64,000 nucleotides of DNA, from assembly GCA_946902875.1 (NCBI GenBank), contig OX336342.1:12889523-12953522 (forward strand), written 5' to 3'. The notes under the pieces were generated by a model. That model ran no database searches and was not told the origin of the DNA. It worked only from the letters and a program-made list of their open reading frames with translations. A program made the translations under genes and the position numbers. Numbering within the stretch: the stretch's first letter is position 1; each line of letters starts with the position of its first letter. Source of the stretch: Nematopogon swammerdamellus (lineage: Eukaryota > Arthropoda > Insecta > Lepidoptera > Adelidae). Positions 30,666-42,330 of this stretch are shown here, piece after piece.

Positions 30666-31671
30666 TAATACTATAAATATTATTTGATTATAAATGTAGA
30701 GTGGCTCCAACGATTTTCACCAATGGCATCGGATATGTCTTCGAATAAATAATAAGTATACATACTAGGCCATAACAATTTATTTATCGTTCACTTGATC
30801 GGAGTCGGCGGCACAGCTACCTCTATGTCAATGCTTACTACCTATCTACCTATTTAGTGGTTTATATAATATATTTTTTAAAATATGTGTGTACGTTAGC
30901 TCCCGGCCTAAGCCGAATGCCAGCTTATTATCATGAAGTGGGCCTTATCTACCTTGTCAAGTTTCATTTCATTTCAGCAATAGTACCTTCTCTCCTCTCC
31001 TCCGAACTCCTCTCTTCTTCATTCCAGTCTCCCTCCTCCGTCTCTCTCGTCCGGCCGCTCGAGACCACGTGACAGGAGGCTTCGTCCTCAGCCTGTCTAG
31101 TCACATATTCAGTAGTCATCCGGACATTCAGGTTAATTGCGCACTTAGAAATAACTTATAGTGTAGGTGGAAATTAATTTGAATTACAACATTAATGAGA
31201 AAAGTTGACTGAAGGAAATTACTTCACACAATCAATATACAGTATATTTTCTATTACAATACAATAAATAATTTACTAAAAATATTAAGCATTATTTCAA
31301 ATAAAATAAATAATATATTTTTTAAATATTAATTATTCTTAGTAGTTTCTACTTATTACTGTGCACAATATATTTTATGTCCATAATATGTTTGTAAAAC
31401 TTGTACATACATACAGTATGCAGTCATAAGTACAAACATACAGCTATAATATTTTTTATAAGACGTATAATTTTAAATTCCGAAATAAATAAAACACTGA
31501 AAATATTGAAAATAGCTACCTAATAATGTATTTACAAGATAATAAAATTATTTTATTTGGATTTCTTTAATTTACTCGTGAACATTATTTGACTACAAAG
31601 TTTTAATATATTTATACCAATCAACTTAAATAATTCATCGTAGATCAGCCCGAGTGAGGTGGTGAAGCTGA
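30666..31671. other. Gene-free stretch
   Basis: Nothing coding is recognised. A CT-rich patch is at 30985-31060 (ctctcctctcctcc-type), which on the - strand gives GA-rich sequence of the sort bound by GAGA factors; this is inference only. Confidence 0.3.
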
Positions 31672-31890
31672 GTAATCCTAATAAATAAGACGAAGTTTCT
31701 TAGGCCGTGTAACGTACATCAATTTTATGAATATATATCTCGAGGACCACTTTGACGATATATCGTTTTCACTGTTACATACTGTCACTTCTCAAGATTG
31801 TTTTAGGCTATAAATCATAACACTACGTCATTGGCGGCCTGAGCTGTGAGCAAAAAGTCACGCGAACCGAAGCCGCGGGCAAAAGCTATC
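31672..31890 (+). mobile_element. Short Helitron-like element, second family
   Basis: It runs from 'taataaataagacgaagttt' through 'gcctgagctgtgagcaaaaa' 'gtcacgcga' to 'gccgcgggcaaaagctatc'. Compare 22835-23055 (inverted) and 48178-48310 (5' half only). Confidence 0.65.
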
Positions 31891-31904
31891 ATTGTATAAG
31901 CAGA

Positions 31905-31947
31905 TGTAGGTGATGTAGCCAACCGTGCCAGTTTCCATAAAAAAAAT
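31905..31947 (+). repeat. Very short T1 SINE tail fragment
   Basis: 'gatgtaggtgatgtagccaa' 'ccgtgccagtttccat' followed by poly-A, immediately before the next element. Confidence 0.6.
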
Positions 31948-32587
31948 TCGGCAAGTGCGAGTTGGACTCGCGCACCGAGGGTTCCGTATCATCAGCATCA
32001 CTCAATATATTTGTAGGTATTATGTATGTACAAAAACAATTGTTTTGGAAAATCACGAACCACCTAAATAAACACTACAGCAATGGTTTTTGACCGTGCG
32101 GCATTCGTGAAGTTGAAATATATAAAAATATATTTCTTATATGACATAACGACATATTATCCTTTTCGGATTTTATCTTTACTTGTGAGACCTTGCTTCT
32201 TGCCAAATTTCATTACTCTAGCTAGGTCAACGGTAAGTACCCTATAGGTTTTGATTTCATTTGAGTGAGTTTGCAATCTAAAATACAAATTGTCTTAACT
32301 GTAATTAAATTAAAATAGAAACTAAAACTACCTATAAAATTAAAATTACCTAAACTAAAACAAAATAAACAAACTTTAAAAATAATTAGCCACACGAGAG
32401 ACTACCACAATCCGGGTTGACCTACCGCCAGAGTCATAGAGCAATTCCCTCAAAAATTTAAATTTGCAATTATTAAAATTTTCCATAAATAGCCGTATCT
32501 TTTGATTATATTGATTTAGAAGCTTTCATTTTCTATAGCTCGAAGGGATCGCAGACGTTAGTTAGCAATGGACAATGGAGCAATGGA

Positions 32588-32650
32588 GCGGCCGATATCG
32601 GCCGCTTTATAGATTATACCTTTACGAATGGAGCGGCCGATATCGGCCGC
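32588..32650. repeat. Two perfect 18-bp palindromes GCGGCCGATATCGGCCGC, 45 bp apart
   Basis: Identical palindromes lie at 32588-32605 and 32633-32650, each in the context 'aatggagcggccgatatcgg' 'ccgcttt'. They are a GC-rich exception in AT-rich DNA. Confidence 0.9.
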
Positions 32651-33619
32651 TTTCTTTTTTTTCCGTGTTTCGTTGGGAGGCCCCAACAAAATTATTTTAT
32701 TCTTGTATCTCACTTAGCCGAGAGATGCTGGCAGTAATTAATTCAAATAGTAGATCCTTTAGCCTTTAGGCGACAAACATTCTCCCATAGAGAAATGTCA
32801 GATTTACCGCCCTGTCAGTGTCATCAAGACAGCGGTTATATTAGGAGGGCGTTGTACGTTGCTCTTCTGTTTTCGGGTTTGCTGAGTGTTTTTTTGTGCA
32901 GATGAACCCATAAGTGATGTTTTTTCTCTTTTTCATTATATTCCGGATGTATTGAGTGCATTTGTTTGTGCTGAGTTGATCTGAATTTTTCGTAAAAATA
33001 CTAAGAAAATGCCTCCTTTTCGGTACCAATTTCGGCTGTTTTTAGAGGCTTGTTTCTCGATATAAATCTGTTTTCTGGATAAAGTGAGGTGATAGAAGTG
33101 TCATTTAGTTCCTGTAGTTGAAATAATATATGCCGTATAGTGTTTGTATGCAGTACATTTACGAGAAATAAGCAATTTTTGTGACCTAGTTTTCTCCATA
33201 CAAATAATACAAACCATACAAATTTCCACATACAAATTTTATTGTGAACGACACGGGAGGCTGCTGATACACAAGAAAGGTATGATTAGGTCCGTTATTT
33301 ATTAGTGTTTATAATAAAAATACTATATGACCGATTCGCGGTCTAATAAATTTATAAAAAAAAAAAACCTGAGACAGGTCGCGATTTTCACATAGAACAA
33401 CTTTACAAAATAATTTTGTCACCTAGAATACGTAATGTAAATAAAAAAATGCCATTTATAGCTAGAATATTTATCTGTAAATACAATCCATATGTTAGTT
33501 CATGAAGTTTTATGGAAAAATCTTCCAAAATGATTTTTTTTCGAGAGTAATGCGCCGGCGCCGATCGCGGCCGCCACCTGGTGTAGGCGAAGGAAGATTT
33601 ATAAATAATGCTTCCAGAG

Positions 33620-34470
33620 CCAAAGGGTTTCAATTTGATATCTTGACTCGTTACTGAGAAAAAGGGTCTTGACACACAAAACAAGCAATTTTTTTTAATA
33701 TCATATAACTACAAGTTTAAGATTTTAGGATTTTTTCCTTGACGTGTGCTATGAGACCTTGCTTCTTACCAAATTTTATGATTCTAGGTTGAAGGGAAAT
33801 ACCCTATAGGTTTTGATTTGAGTGGAGTGAGTTTGCGAGTATGAAATCTGACATATATGGCCATATCTTTTGATTGCGTTGATTTAGAAGCTTGCATTTT
33901 TCACACCTTAAAGAGATCGTAGATGTTAGTATTTCATATTAATTTCAATTTTTTATCTTGATCCATTCCTGAGAAAAAGGGTCCTTGACATACAAAACAA
34001 ACATTTTTTTTATGTCAGTAACTAAAATTTTACAATTTTCGGATTTTTTCCTTTATTTGTGCTATGAGACCTTGCTTCTTACCAAATTTTGTGATTCTAG
34101 GTTGACGGGAAATACCCTATAGGTTTTGATTTGAGTGGAGTGAGTTTGCGAGCATGAAATATGACATAGATGACCGTATCTTTTGATTGCGTTGATTTAG
34201 AAGCTTTAATATTCTACACCTTAAAGAGATCTTAGATCTTAGTATTTTGAATTAATTTCAATTTGTTATCTTGATTCGTTCCTGAGAAAAAGGGACCTTG
34301 ACATACAAAACAAAAACATTTTTTTTTTATGTCAATGACTACAATTTTACAATTTTCGGATTTTTCCCTTTACTTGTGCTATGAGACCTTGCTTCTTACC
34401 AAATTTAATTATTCTAGGTTAACGGGAAGTACTCTATAGGTTTTGATTTGGTTTGCCGGTAGCAAAATAT
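33620..34470 (+). repeat. Tandem array, ~315-bp unit, about three copies
   Basis: 'gctatgagaccttgcttctt' 'accaaattt' recurs at about 33748, 34061 and 34378, each followed by 'ggttttgatttgagtggagt'-like sequence. A diverged unit lies near 32190-32560. Confidence 0.75.
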
Positions 34471-34837
34471 GTGACATAAATGGGCGTATCTAGTGATTGC
34501 GTGGACCTATAAGCTTAATTTTTTACACCTCCGAGGAAACGTAGATCTTAGTATTTGATATTAATTTCAACTTTATACCTCCACCCGTTCGTGAGAAAAA
34601 AGGTCTTGACAGACAGACAGACACCCAGCCAGCCAGACAGACGGACAACAAAGTGATCCTATAAGGGTTCCGTTTTTTCCTCCTTTGAGGTACGGAACCC
34701 TTAAAAAGATGAACGAACTGTACCCTAATCACGAGATTTAACCTACTACGCTACGCCGTGTTCTCCGCATCATTTTGTATGGAGAAACCGAGCAGCGCCT
34801 CTAGTGATAGATTTGCGAACTTCGTTTCTCCCAGCAT

Positions 34838-35130
34838 CCCACTGCATCTCTCCCCGCTTATGTCTTAAAAGGCGACTAAGGGATAAGGACAAGATGTCGT
34901 GCCAAAGGGCGACAGCGTTGCCACCTTTTGCCTTGTACCGGTCCTTCCATCGAGTCATGCAGCAGGTGGGTCTTCGTGCCTATTACTTACGGCTTGAGAG
35001 TTATCTTGTACGAAAACATTGCTAAACGTGGTGGTTGGTGTTGTGCTGGAATTTACATTAATTTACGATTACTCTGCTTACCCGGACTGTCGGGATACAG
35101 CAGCGTGTGGTATGTGTATGTAAGTATTAC
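34838..35130 (+). repeat. Interspersed repeat of the 'agccccactgcatctctccc' family (T2 tail)
   Basis: 'cccactgcatctctccccgc', 'ggcgactaagggataaggac', 'catgcagcaggtgggtcttc', 'gttggtgttgtgctgg' and 'cttacccggactgtcgggat' match 62998-63325 in order. Confidence 0.75.
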
Positions 35131-35159
35131 GTCGGTGTCATCCATTTACGAGATTTGTC

Positions 35160-35240
35160 GGTTAGATAGACAGCGCTGGGGGCGGCGGGGCGGCCCGCGG
35201 CGCGGAGGGGAGGGGGCGCCGCGTCTAGGCAAGAGTCCCG
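35160..35240. other. GC-rich, G-rich patch
   Basis: 'gctgggggcggcggggcggc' at 35176 and 'ggaggggagggggcgcc' at 35205-35221 could form G-quadruplex structures. A short ATG frame follows at 35247. No gene is recognised. Confidence 0.35.
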
Positions 35241-35548
35241 ACAAGATGATGCCCTCCTGTACTCCTGTGACAGATGAAATAAGATATCAACCGAGATATC
35301 AACCAAACCGTGTTTAAACAGTGAAATAAAATATTTGTTTCTTGTTTTCGTTCGTAAATATTTGCTTGTATATATTGCAAAGGTGGAAATACGAATTATA
35401 TACGTGTACTCATAGTGTAAAGACTTTATACACTTCCGTACTTCTTCTCTTCATTTCTTCGCACGTATTTAATATCGTTGTACAATATTCGTATAAGTTA
35501 ATCTATGTGGGCTTCTAAACAGGTGTGCCAAATCTCATAAGCGTATGT

Positions 35549-35575
35549 ATGTTTGTATGTATGTATGTATGTTTG
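35549..35575. repeat. TATG microsatellite
   Basis: Imperfect (TATG)n run. Confidence 0.8.
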
Positions 35576-35789
35576 CCCACGCATTACTGCTAAAATATTA
35601 ATCGGATTTTAACCATTCTTTTTTTATTGGCTTACACTTACTTCAACTTAGGGAACAGTTCAAAATCGGTTCAGTAGCTTTCAAGATATTGGCTGTTAAG
35701 CGAGTCAAACGGGCGAATAATTATATACCACGACAACCGATTTCTGTGATTCTTTAAAGCTGGTGTGATATAACTCAAAAGAGTGAAGT

Positions 35790-36036
35790 AAAAACTGTTT
35801 TAAAAAACATTGCACCGACTTCAAAAAACAACTAGAACTGAAAAGTGTTAAACAATATTTTGATTCATATTCGGACCCTTGAGTTGAAGGCGGTACAAAA
35901 GCACACCTGAAAATTGATAGATGGTCCCCTTTTGTGCTTTTGTACCGCCTTCAACTCAAGGATCCGAATATGAATCAAAATATTTTTTAACACAGTTGTT
36001 TTTTGAAGTCGATGTAATGTTTTTTAAAACAGTTTT
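35790..36036. mobile_element. Hairpin element, ~110-bp arms, ~30-bp loop
   Basis: 'tttgattcatattcggaccc' 'ttgagttgaaggcggtacaa' 'aagcac' is mirrored by 35934-36036. Outer parts include 'caccgacttcaaaaaacaac'. A single arm of the same family is at 61147-61255. It is a foldback or MITE-like element. Confidence 0.8.
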
Positions 36037-36269
36037 CTTTTATTTCTCAAATTGTGTGTAATAATGAGTTTTTATTATTTTATTTAATTATATTTTATAC
36101 TCTTTTTGGCAATACTAAGTTGACTTGTAATGATTTCCAATGAAGCCTAGAACCAATTATAAAGTTCTTTACAGCGGGAACGAATCAAATTATTACGGTT
36201 GTAACTAAAGGGAGGTCGTAATGTGTCTCGTTCACTACCGCCGCGCCGGACACAGTTCACGAAGCTTAT

Positions 36270-36560
36270 AGTACAACGTTATCTGTTCCGATCTATTGCA
36301 GTCACAGTAACACCAAACGTTGAGGATATAGATGTTGGTAGGGTCACTCTCACAGTTGTACGAATCGCAAGTTCCCAGACGGGTTCTTCTTGCTTTTTAT
36401 TGGGGTCCCGTCGGCAAATTGCAAAAAATGGGACCCATTTGCGATCGCTCTGGCGTCTGTCTGTCTGCCTATCTGTCTCTCGGTCAAACGCACATATCTC
36501 CGGATCTACTGAACCGATTTTGATTAAACTCCCGCCAAAATAACCATAATTTTTGTCCGC
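36270..36560. repeat. Probable transposon remnant
   Basis: 'gtctgtctgtctgcctatct' and 'ctccggatctactgaaccga' 'ttttgatta' are the style of lepidopteran transposon-flanking sequence. No second copy was seen in the window, so support is weak. Confidence 0.3.
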
Positions 36561-37439
36561 CCACAGAACAAAGATACATTTGTAATAGTCCAGTCGAAAG
36601 TACAGTGTAATCCAAAATGTGATTTTTTTTTATAAATTGATAAATCATGCAATTTTCTAGGATTTTTTAGGCAATTCCAAAAATATATATACAGGGTGTC
36701 CCAGAAACCGACGATAATCCTTTAACAGGAGATAGGGCTGCTAATTACCTCTCAGAATATCTCATGTTAGGTTTAGCAAAAATGGCTTAGTTTTTGAGAT
36801 ATTGTCATTTTTGTAAAAATCCAAAATTTTCTCCCTCAGCTCATTTTTTTAAATGCCCCAAGTACAAATGTAAGATTTTCTTAAATCTAGTTTTTGTCAA
36901 ATATTTCTGAAAAGTAAGGCTTTCACATGGTATAATTTATTTTTTCACGTTTAATCCTGTTTAGCTGAAAAACGACTTAAGAGCCACATGTTAAAAATTT
37001 TTTAGCCCCATCCCTTGAGTTTGGCCCTTCGCGGTGAAAAAAAATATTACTACACTAAAGTGGCATTATGCAACAAAAATACGCCCATTTAATGTAGTTT
37101 TTAAAATGGTATATCACTTACCGATTTGCCCAATAATTTATGAGCTATTGTTTTTTAACTGCAAAAAGACCTCGGAATTTGATAACTGTTCTACCAACTA
37201 CGAATTGGAATAAAATAATCACTCGAAGTAATTGGTCTTTATTAACCTGTTAAAGTAGATGTTCAAATTGTTAACAACCTGCACAAATGCTAGCTCGACA
37301 TCTTCTCACAAATGCCCGGTTGATGCGTCGAACAAGTACTCGATGCAAGTGCAGATACGTCCACCTATGCTATGTAAATAGTTTGTGTTTTCCGTCCTTG
37401 ATAGAGCTAGACTTGATAGATCTCAAAGAAAGAGTTACG

Positions 37440-37610
37440 GCAGTAGCTCAGGTTTTTTTCAATGTAAACTGACATAGTTGGCTACATCACCTACAACATC
37501 CGTGATGTCAGCCAATAACACCGGGTGAACTTGGTGCCACGTCAGTGCTTCCCTTCGGTCGTGCCGGCTACACTCAACTGGACGGAAAACACAAACTACA
37601 TAGCATAGGT
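37440..37610 (-). repeat. T1 SINE tail at the centre of the foldback element
   Basis: 'gtaaactgacatagttggct' 'acatcacctacaac', 'cgtgatgtcagccaataaca' and 'gacggaaaacacaaac' are T1 in reverse. An oppositely oriented T1 piece at 37369-37397 forms part of the left arm. Confidence 0.7.
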
Positions 37611-37771
37611 GCCACCTATTAGGTGGACGTATCTGCACTTGCATCGAGTACTTGCTAGACGCATCAACCGGGCATTTGTGAGAAGATGTCGAGCTAGCAT
37701 TTGTGCAGGTGGTAAACAATTTGAACATCTACTTTAACAAGTTAATTAAAGACCAATTTACTTCAAGTCAT

Positions 37772-38153
37772 GTCAGCCTCGATAGCTCAGTGGTGCAGAC
37801 AGTCAACTGTCGCTATTGAATGTTAAACAACGCTGGGTGCGGTCAGTACTTGGATGGGTGACCGCTGACCGTTGGAGGCTGACCGAGGTTCGGATTCCTC
37901 GTAAAACTGTAGGTCCCTTCCCTCCTAATCTTACTTGGTGGGAGGGTTTAACCCGCTCGGGTTGGTACCACCGCACTGAATGAAACGTCGGTCCAAACGG
38001 CTATGTGAATAGTTTGTGTTTTCCGACCAGTTCAGTGTAGCCGGCACGATGAAAGGGGGAATCACTGACATGGCACCTATTTCACCCGGTGTTATGGGCT
38101 GACATCACGGACGTTGTAGGTGATGTAGCCAATCGTGTCAGTTTTCATAAAAA
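37772..38153 (+). repeat. tRNA/5S chimeric SINE, full-length copy
   Basis: The order is A box 'cgatagctcagtggtgcag', 5S rRNA-like block at 37822-37865 ending 'gtacttggatgggtgaccgc', B box 'gaggttcggattcctc', 'gtaaaactgtaggtccctt' module, T1 tail and a 13-A tail. 'aagt' on both sides may be its target duplication. It interrupts the right arm of the foldback element, so it is younger than that element. Confidence 0.85.
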
Positions 38154-38703
38154 AAAAAAAAGTGTTTATTTTATTCCAATTCGTACTTGGTAGAACAGCT
38201 ATCAAATTCCGAGTTCCTTTTGCAGTTAAATAACAATATCCCATAAATTATTTGGCAAATCGGTAAGTGATGTACCATTTTGAAAACTACATTAGATGGG
38301 CGTGTTTTTGTTGCATAATGCCACTTTAGTGTAGTAATTTTTTTTTTCACCGCGAAGGGCCAAACTCAAGGGATGAGGCTGAGTTTTTTTTAACATGTGG
38401 CTCTTAAGTCCTTTTTCAGCTAAACAGGATTAAACATGAAAAAAAGTATTATACCGCGTGAAAGCCTTACCTTTCAGAAATATTCAACAAAAAATAGATT
38501 TAAGAAAATTTTACATTTGTACTTGTGGTATTTAAAAAAATGAGCTGAGGGAGAAAATTTTGGATTTTTACAAAAATGACAATATCTCAAAAACTAAGCC
38601 ATTTTTACTAAACCTAAAATTAGATATTCTAAGAGGTAATTAGCAGCCCTATCTCCTGTTAAAGGATTATCGTCGGTTTCTGGGACACCCTGTATATAGA
38701 TAT

Positions 38704-40200
38704 AATCACTATGTTTGCTTACGCCAATATTTCGTTTAAAATTTGACAAAGAAAAAATTTACTGCAGTTTTTTCGTAAAAATTTTTCCTATTAATGGTTA
38801 TTTTAAAATTCAGAAACAAATTAACAGTATAGCTGGTGTAGGTCGTTCGTTCTAACCTGGGGCGTACAAATACGTTCACGCATGACGGTGAGCATAACAT
38901 TCTGCGAGTGTAGTAGTGCTCAGGCCATGTTCATGCGCATATCAAGCATTTGTATTAGAGAAATGCATGTGTGTGCGGCCTCAGATTAGGCCGTCCATGC
39001 TATACCCATATGTAGTTGTTCACAAAATTGTGCATTTTGCTCAAAAATTTAAAGATTTGTAGAAAAAGTTACATTTCTGTAGGGTCAAAACTTAAATTGT
39101 ATATGAAATAGCAAAATAATGATTAGGATAAAAGTAAGCAATATGGATTTCGGATGAAAGCTGCCAATGTACTGATTTCAAAAACGCTGATAATCCAGAA
39201 AATCTGTGTCCGGGGAAGACATTGTTGACCAGAACTTCGATCGTGCGGCATGGTGAACAATGTTTTCTGACGCCTCCGCGCCCCTCACCGATACAGCCAC
39301 GCCGTCTCTTATATTATTATCTTTCTATAAATATATATATTTTTATTTTTTCAGGCAACCATGATTTGCACTCGTCATTAACCTGTACACTGAGCGCGGT
39401 GCTATTATGTATCGGCTGAAAGTTGCGGATGTTGTCGAGTTTATGACTCGTAATAAAGCTGCTCGGTCGGTCCGAGCACATTGTGTAGTTACTCCCTCTC
39501 CCTCCCCCTGCCCCCTCCCCCGGCCACCCGCGCCGCCGCCCCGGCGCCGGTAGCCACGGACACATAATGTTGTTATAAAATCCATTAAAAACTTTACACA
39601 ATAGCCATTTTCGATTATTGGAGAATGTGGTCATGGCACCTATTGCTTCTGACATTAGACATATTTTATTGTTTTCACGAAGATATGAAGCTAAGATAAA
39701 ACGCAGCCCTATTTGTGTTTCTAGGTTTTGCAATTTAAACCGATTTCACGATAGTCACGATTTAAAAGAGGGATAATTTCCAAAGAGGGAATTTTACCCT
39801 GTAGGCGTCCTGCCTCAGGCATGGCTGCCTCGGCAGAAATGGAATAATGTTTTTATTTATAAGACGTTCACTTTAAACATACAATTTTTAAGACAAATAT
39901 CTGTGACAAATATTATAGACAACATTATTATAGACAAAATATATAAGACAATTACTTTAAACAGACAAAAAAGACAATTACTGAAACACTTAAAGTTGTA
40001 CTATCTCCGTCAGTGTGAAGTCAATAGCTAAAAATCCTTTAATTCTGAATGGAAAAATGTATCTATATATTTAGGTATCATATATTATATAAACTTTAAT
40101 TCATATGTATTAAATTTATACTTTTATGTATTTAATTTAATGTATAATTTGTAATTTATACTTTTAATTAACTAGTACGTAACTATATGTATAGTGCCCA
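38704..40200. other. Gene-free stretch with a C-rich patch
   Basis: The + strand C-rich run at 39483-39552 ('ccctctccctccccctgccc' and on) is G-rich on the - strand and could form G-quadruplexes. A 138-codon - strand frame (39317-39733) crosses it, but I recognise no domain. The sequence at 38822-39010 is unassigned. Confidence 0.35.
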
Positions 40201-40204
40201 GGAC

Positions 40205-40323
40205 GGATCTCGGCGTGTCGTCGCCGCAGCGGGCGACCCGCCACGCGAATAAACTATACAAGTACGGTGCGGGTGCGAGGGAGAACACCGACGAACCGCT
40301 GCGGCGGCGACACGCCAAGATCC
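40205..40323. repeat. GC-rich inverted repeat, 28-bp arms, ~63-bp loop
   Basis: 'ggatctcggcgtgtcgtcgc' 'cgcagcgg' pairs with 'ccgctgcggcggcgacacgc' 'caagatcc' with two mismatches. The flanks are very AT-rich. The overall size would fit an RNA hairpin, but no expression evidence exists here. Confidence 0.8.
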
Positions 40324-41565
40324 GCCCCGCGCATGATAGTATATTATAGTTTATCATAGTTATTTTCCTTAAATTATATTTTACATTCCCACACCCAAGT
40401 CTCTTACTACTACCTACTAGTTTTTTTCGTTCGGAAACATTTTCAATGGAATAGTACTTTAATGGAACTATTTTCTACAACATATGACTCAAAACATCTT
40501 TGACTGTTGACTGGGTGAAATCCCTGTAAAGCCGCCTTTGCCCCTCATGTAAATTACTTATCGTTTGTTACTGTAAAATGTTTTGGAGCAATAAAGTATT
40601 TCTATGTATCTATCTATCTATTTACTTTAGATTTACTTTATGATTTTTAAAATCTATAAATGCAGTGATAAAATTAAATAAAAAAGTGATAAAAAGAAGG
40701 TCCAAATACAAAAAGATGACCTGGATTTGAACCTCGACCTCTGGTAGTAGGCGTCGGCGTGTCATCAATTTCGCGACAAAGTCCATGACAAACTCTCCCT
40801 AAACTTCGAAAATTTGTCTATTATGCAATCTCCGTTCCATCAATAATTATTAACGACGGACCATTATACCCTCAACAAATAAGCATGATTCAGGTTTGAA
40901 TCTTAATATTGTTTTTCTAACTCCATAATGTATATATTTTTTTTATAATAAAGTAAAAAAATATGTAAACCCATTCTCACCTGCTACGGTATATACATAA
41001 ATGGTCGCAGGCATTCGATTGCATGGCATTAATAATACTGTAGTGAAGCACTTTCCTCGGCCGGAGACTGCAGCCAACAATTCTCCCCTCTACCGATAGA
41101 GACGTTGAAATATTACGTTACCTTGAACCCACAACAATGTAGCATAAATATATTTGTTTTTCAGGTGTGAATACAAACGGATAATCATTTTTTTCTATAA
41201 ACACTGTATTGTTTAACCATGTTAAAAAAGCATATAGAGCTGGACGTCCCCCGTCAGCTGGAGCCAGCAAAAACTTTTATTGAAGTACATGCTAGTTTGG
41301 TAATGTAGAGAGCGGTTATTGAAGAAATCAGTTTGCGTCCGGCATCGCCGGTAGAGTGGCTCGTCAGATCCTTCAGGTGTTGTGTTGACAGAATCAGACG
41401 ATTCCGTCTATTCCTGTTACGGAACCAGCTGCGAAGCTAAATATGGCGTCGTGGACCTTCGAATCAAACATGGTTGGGCAGTCGGTAAAATCGCTGGATG
41501 GTGCGGAAAATGTGAATCACGAGATGAGATTGGGTGTTTCAATTTAAAATTTTCAAACACATTGT
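40324..41565. other. Gene-free stretch
   Basis: AT-rich, no supported gene. 'tgacctggatttgaacctcg' at about 40720 looks like a tRNA-SINE B-box remnant on the - strand. Confidence 0.3.
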
Positions 41566-41589
41566 CGTCGTCCTGCGGCGGCAGGACGA
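41566..41589. repeat. Perfect 10-bp stem hairpin (GTCGTCCTGC ggcg GCAGGACGAC)
   Basis: An exact stem with a four-base loop, in AT-rich DNA and followed by 'ttaatacttacatttttatt'. Confidence 0.85.
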
Positions 41590-42164
41590 CTTAATACTTA
41601 CATTTTTATTTATTTTGAAAATGTTAATATTTTACAAGATGTCTAATAGGTTAGTTGGAGCGTCATCAGTGGTACAAGTTTGTCGATACGGATGTATATA
41701 GCAGTAATATTCCGTAACATAGATACTATTACGGAAGAGGAAGCGAGAGCTCGCCAGGTGGCGCCATTATTTATTCTTCCTGCGGAACGGAACAGAAAGT
41801 ACCGATGGAAGGGGGTAGTGTTAACTTGTTAACTCGCGACTTCCGGGCGCCCCCGCCGCTTTATTATTGCATGTGCATTTTTTCATAATCTTGCCCCCCT
41901 TCGAACCCCCTCCTAAGAAAACTTTTCTTTGCGTGCTGCGGATGTTGTGAAATTCGGACTTTTCACTAAACGACCGGTTGTCCTAGAAGCAGATTCTTTT
42001 GCACGACGATTAGGTAAATTTGAAGCATACTTACAGGAAATTATTTTGGTAATATTCGTTCATAATTTATTGACAATAAATTTATAATGGTAGACGCATG
42101 TTGTTTTATTTTTCATTTTCATGTTATTCGTGTATACATGTAATTTAAGAAATATTACAGAATT

Positions 42165-42330
42165 TTGTTTTTTTTTTATGGAAACTGATACGGTTGGCTA
42201 CATCACTTACAACATCCGTGATGTCAGCGCATAACACCAGTTGAACTTGGTGCCACGTCAGTGTTTCCGTTGACGGAAAACACAAACTATTTACATACCC
42301 GTTTCGACCGACCTTTCATTCATTCATTCA
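42165..42330 (-). repeat. T1 SINE tail
   Basis: Poly-T, 'atggaaactgatacggttgg' 'ctacatcacttacaacatcc' and 'acaaactatttacatacccg' are T1 in reverse. Confidence 0.8.

Larger units (their letters stand above)
31945..34703 (+). mobile_element. Long element of the 'gtgcgagt...ggttccg' family
   Basis: It starts 'cggcaagtgcgagttggact' and ends in a CAGACAGA-rich block (34605-34650) and 'cttataagggttccg'-like sequence to 'tacggaaccctt' near 34700. That would be the long form of the shorter copies elsewhere. The inside has tandem ~315-bp units and no recognisable coding region. Confidence 0.45.
36687..38703. mobile_element. Large foldback element with ~700-bp inverted arms, split by SINEs
   Basis: The ends are 'tacagggtgtcccagaaacc' 'gacgataatcctttaaca' and its reverse complement at 38655-38703, flanked by TATA-rich sequence. 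The left arm (36690-37397) pairs with 38154-38703 and then with 37587-37771, so the right arm is split by the SINE at 37772-38153. No transposase coding is visible in the short centre. I do not assign a superfamily. Confidence 0.8.

Noticed and set aside
37822..37865. 5S rRNA gene
   Set aside because: Only the 3' internal part is similar and it is embedded in a SINE; the 5' half of 5S rRNA is missing.
39317..39733. 138-residue frame on the - strand
   Set aside because: It crosses a C-rich low-complexity run and AT-rich flanks without any recognised motif.
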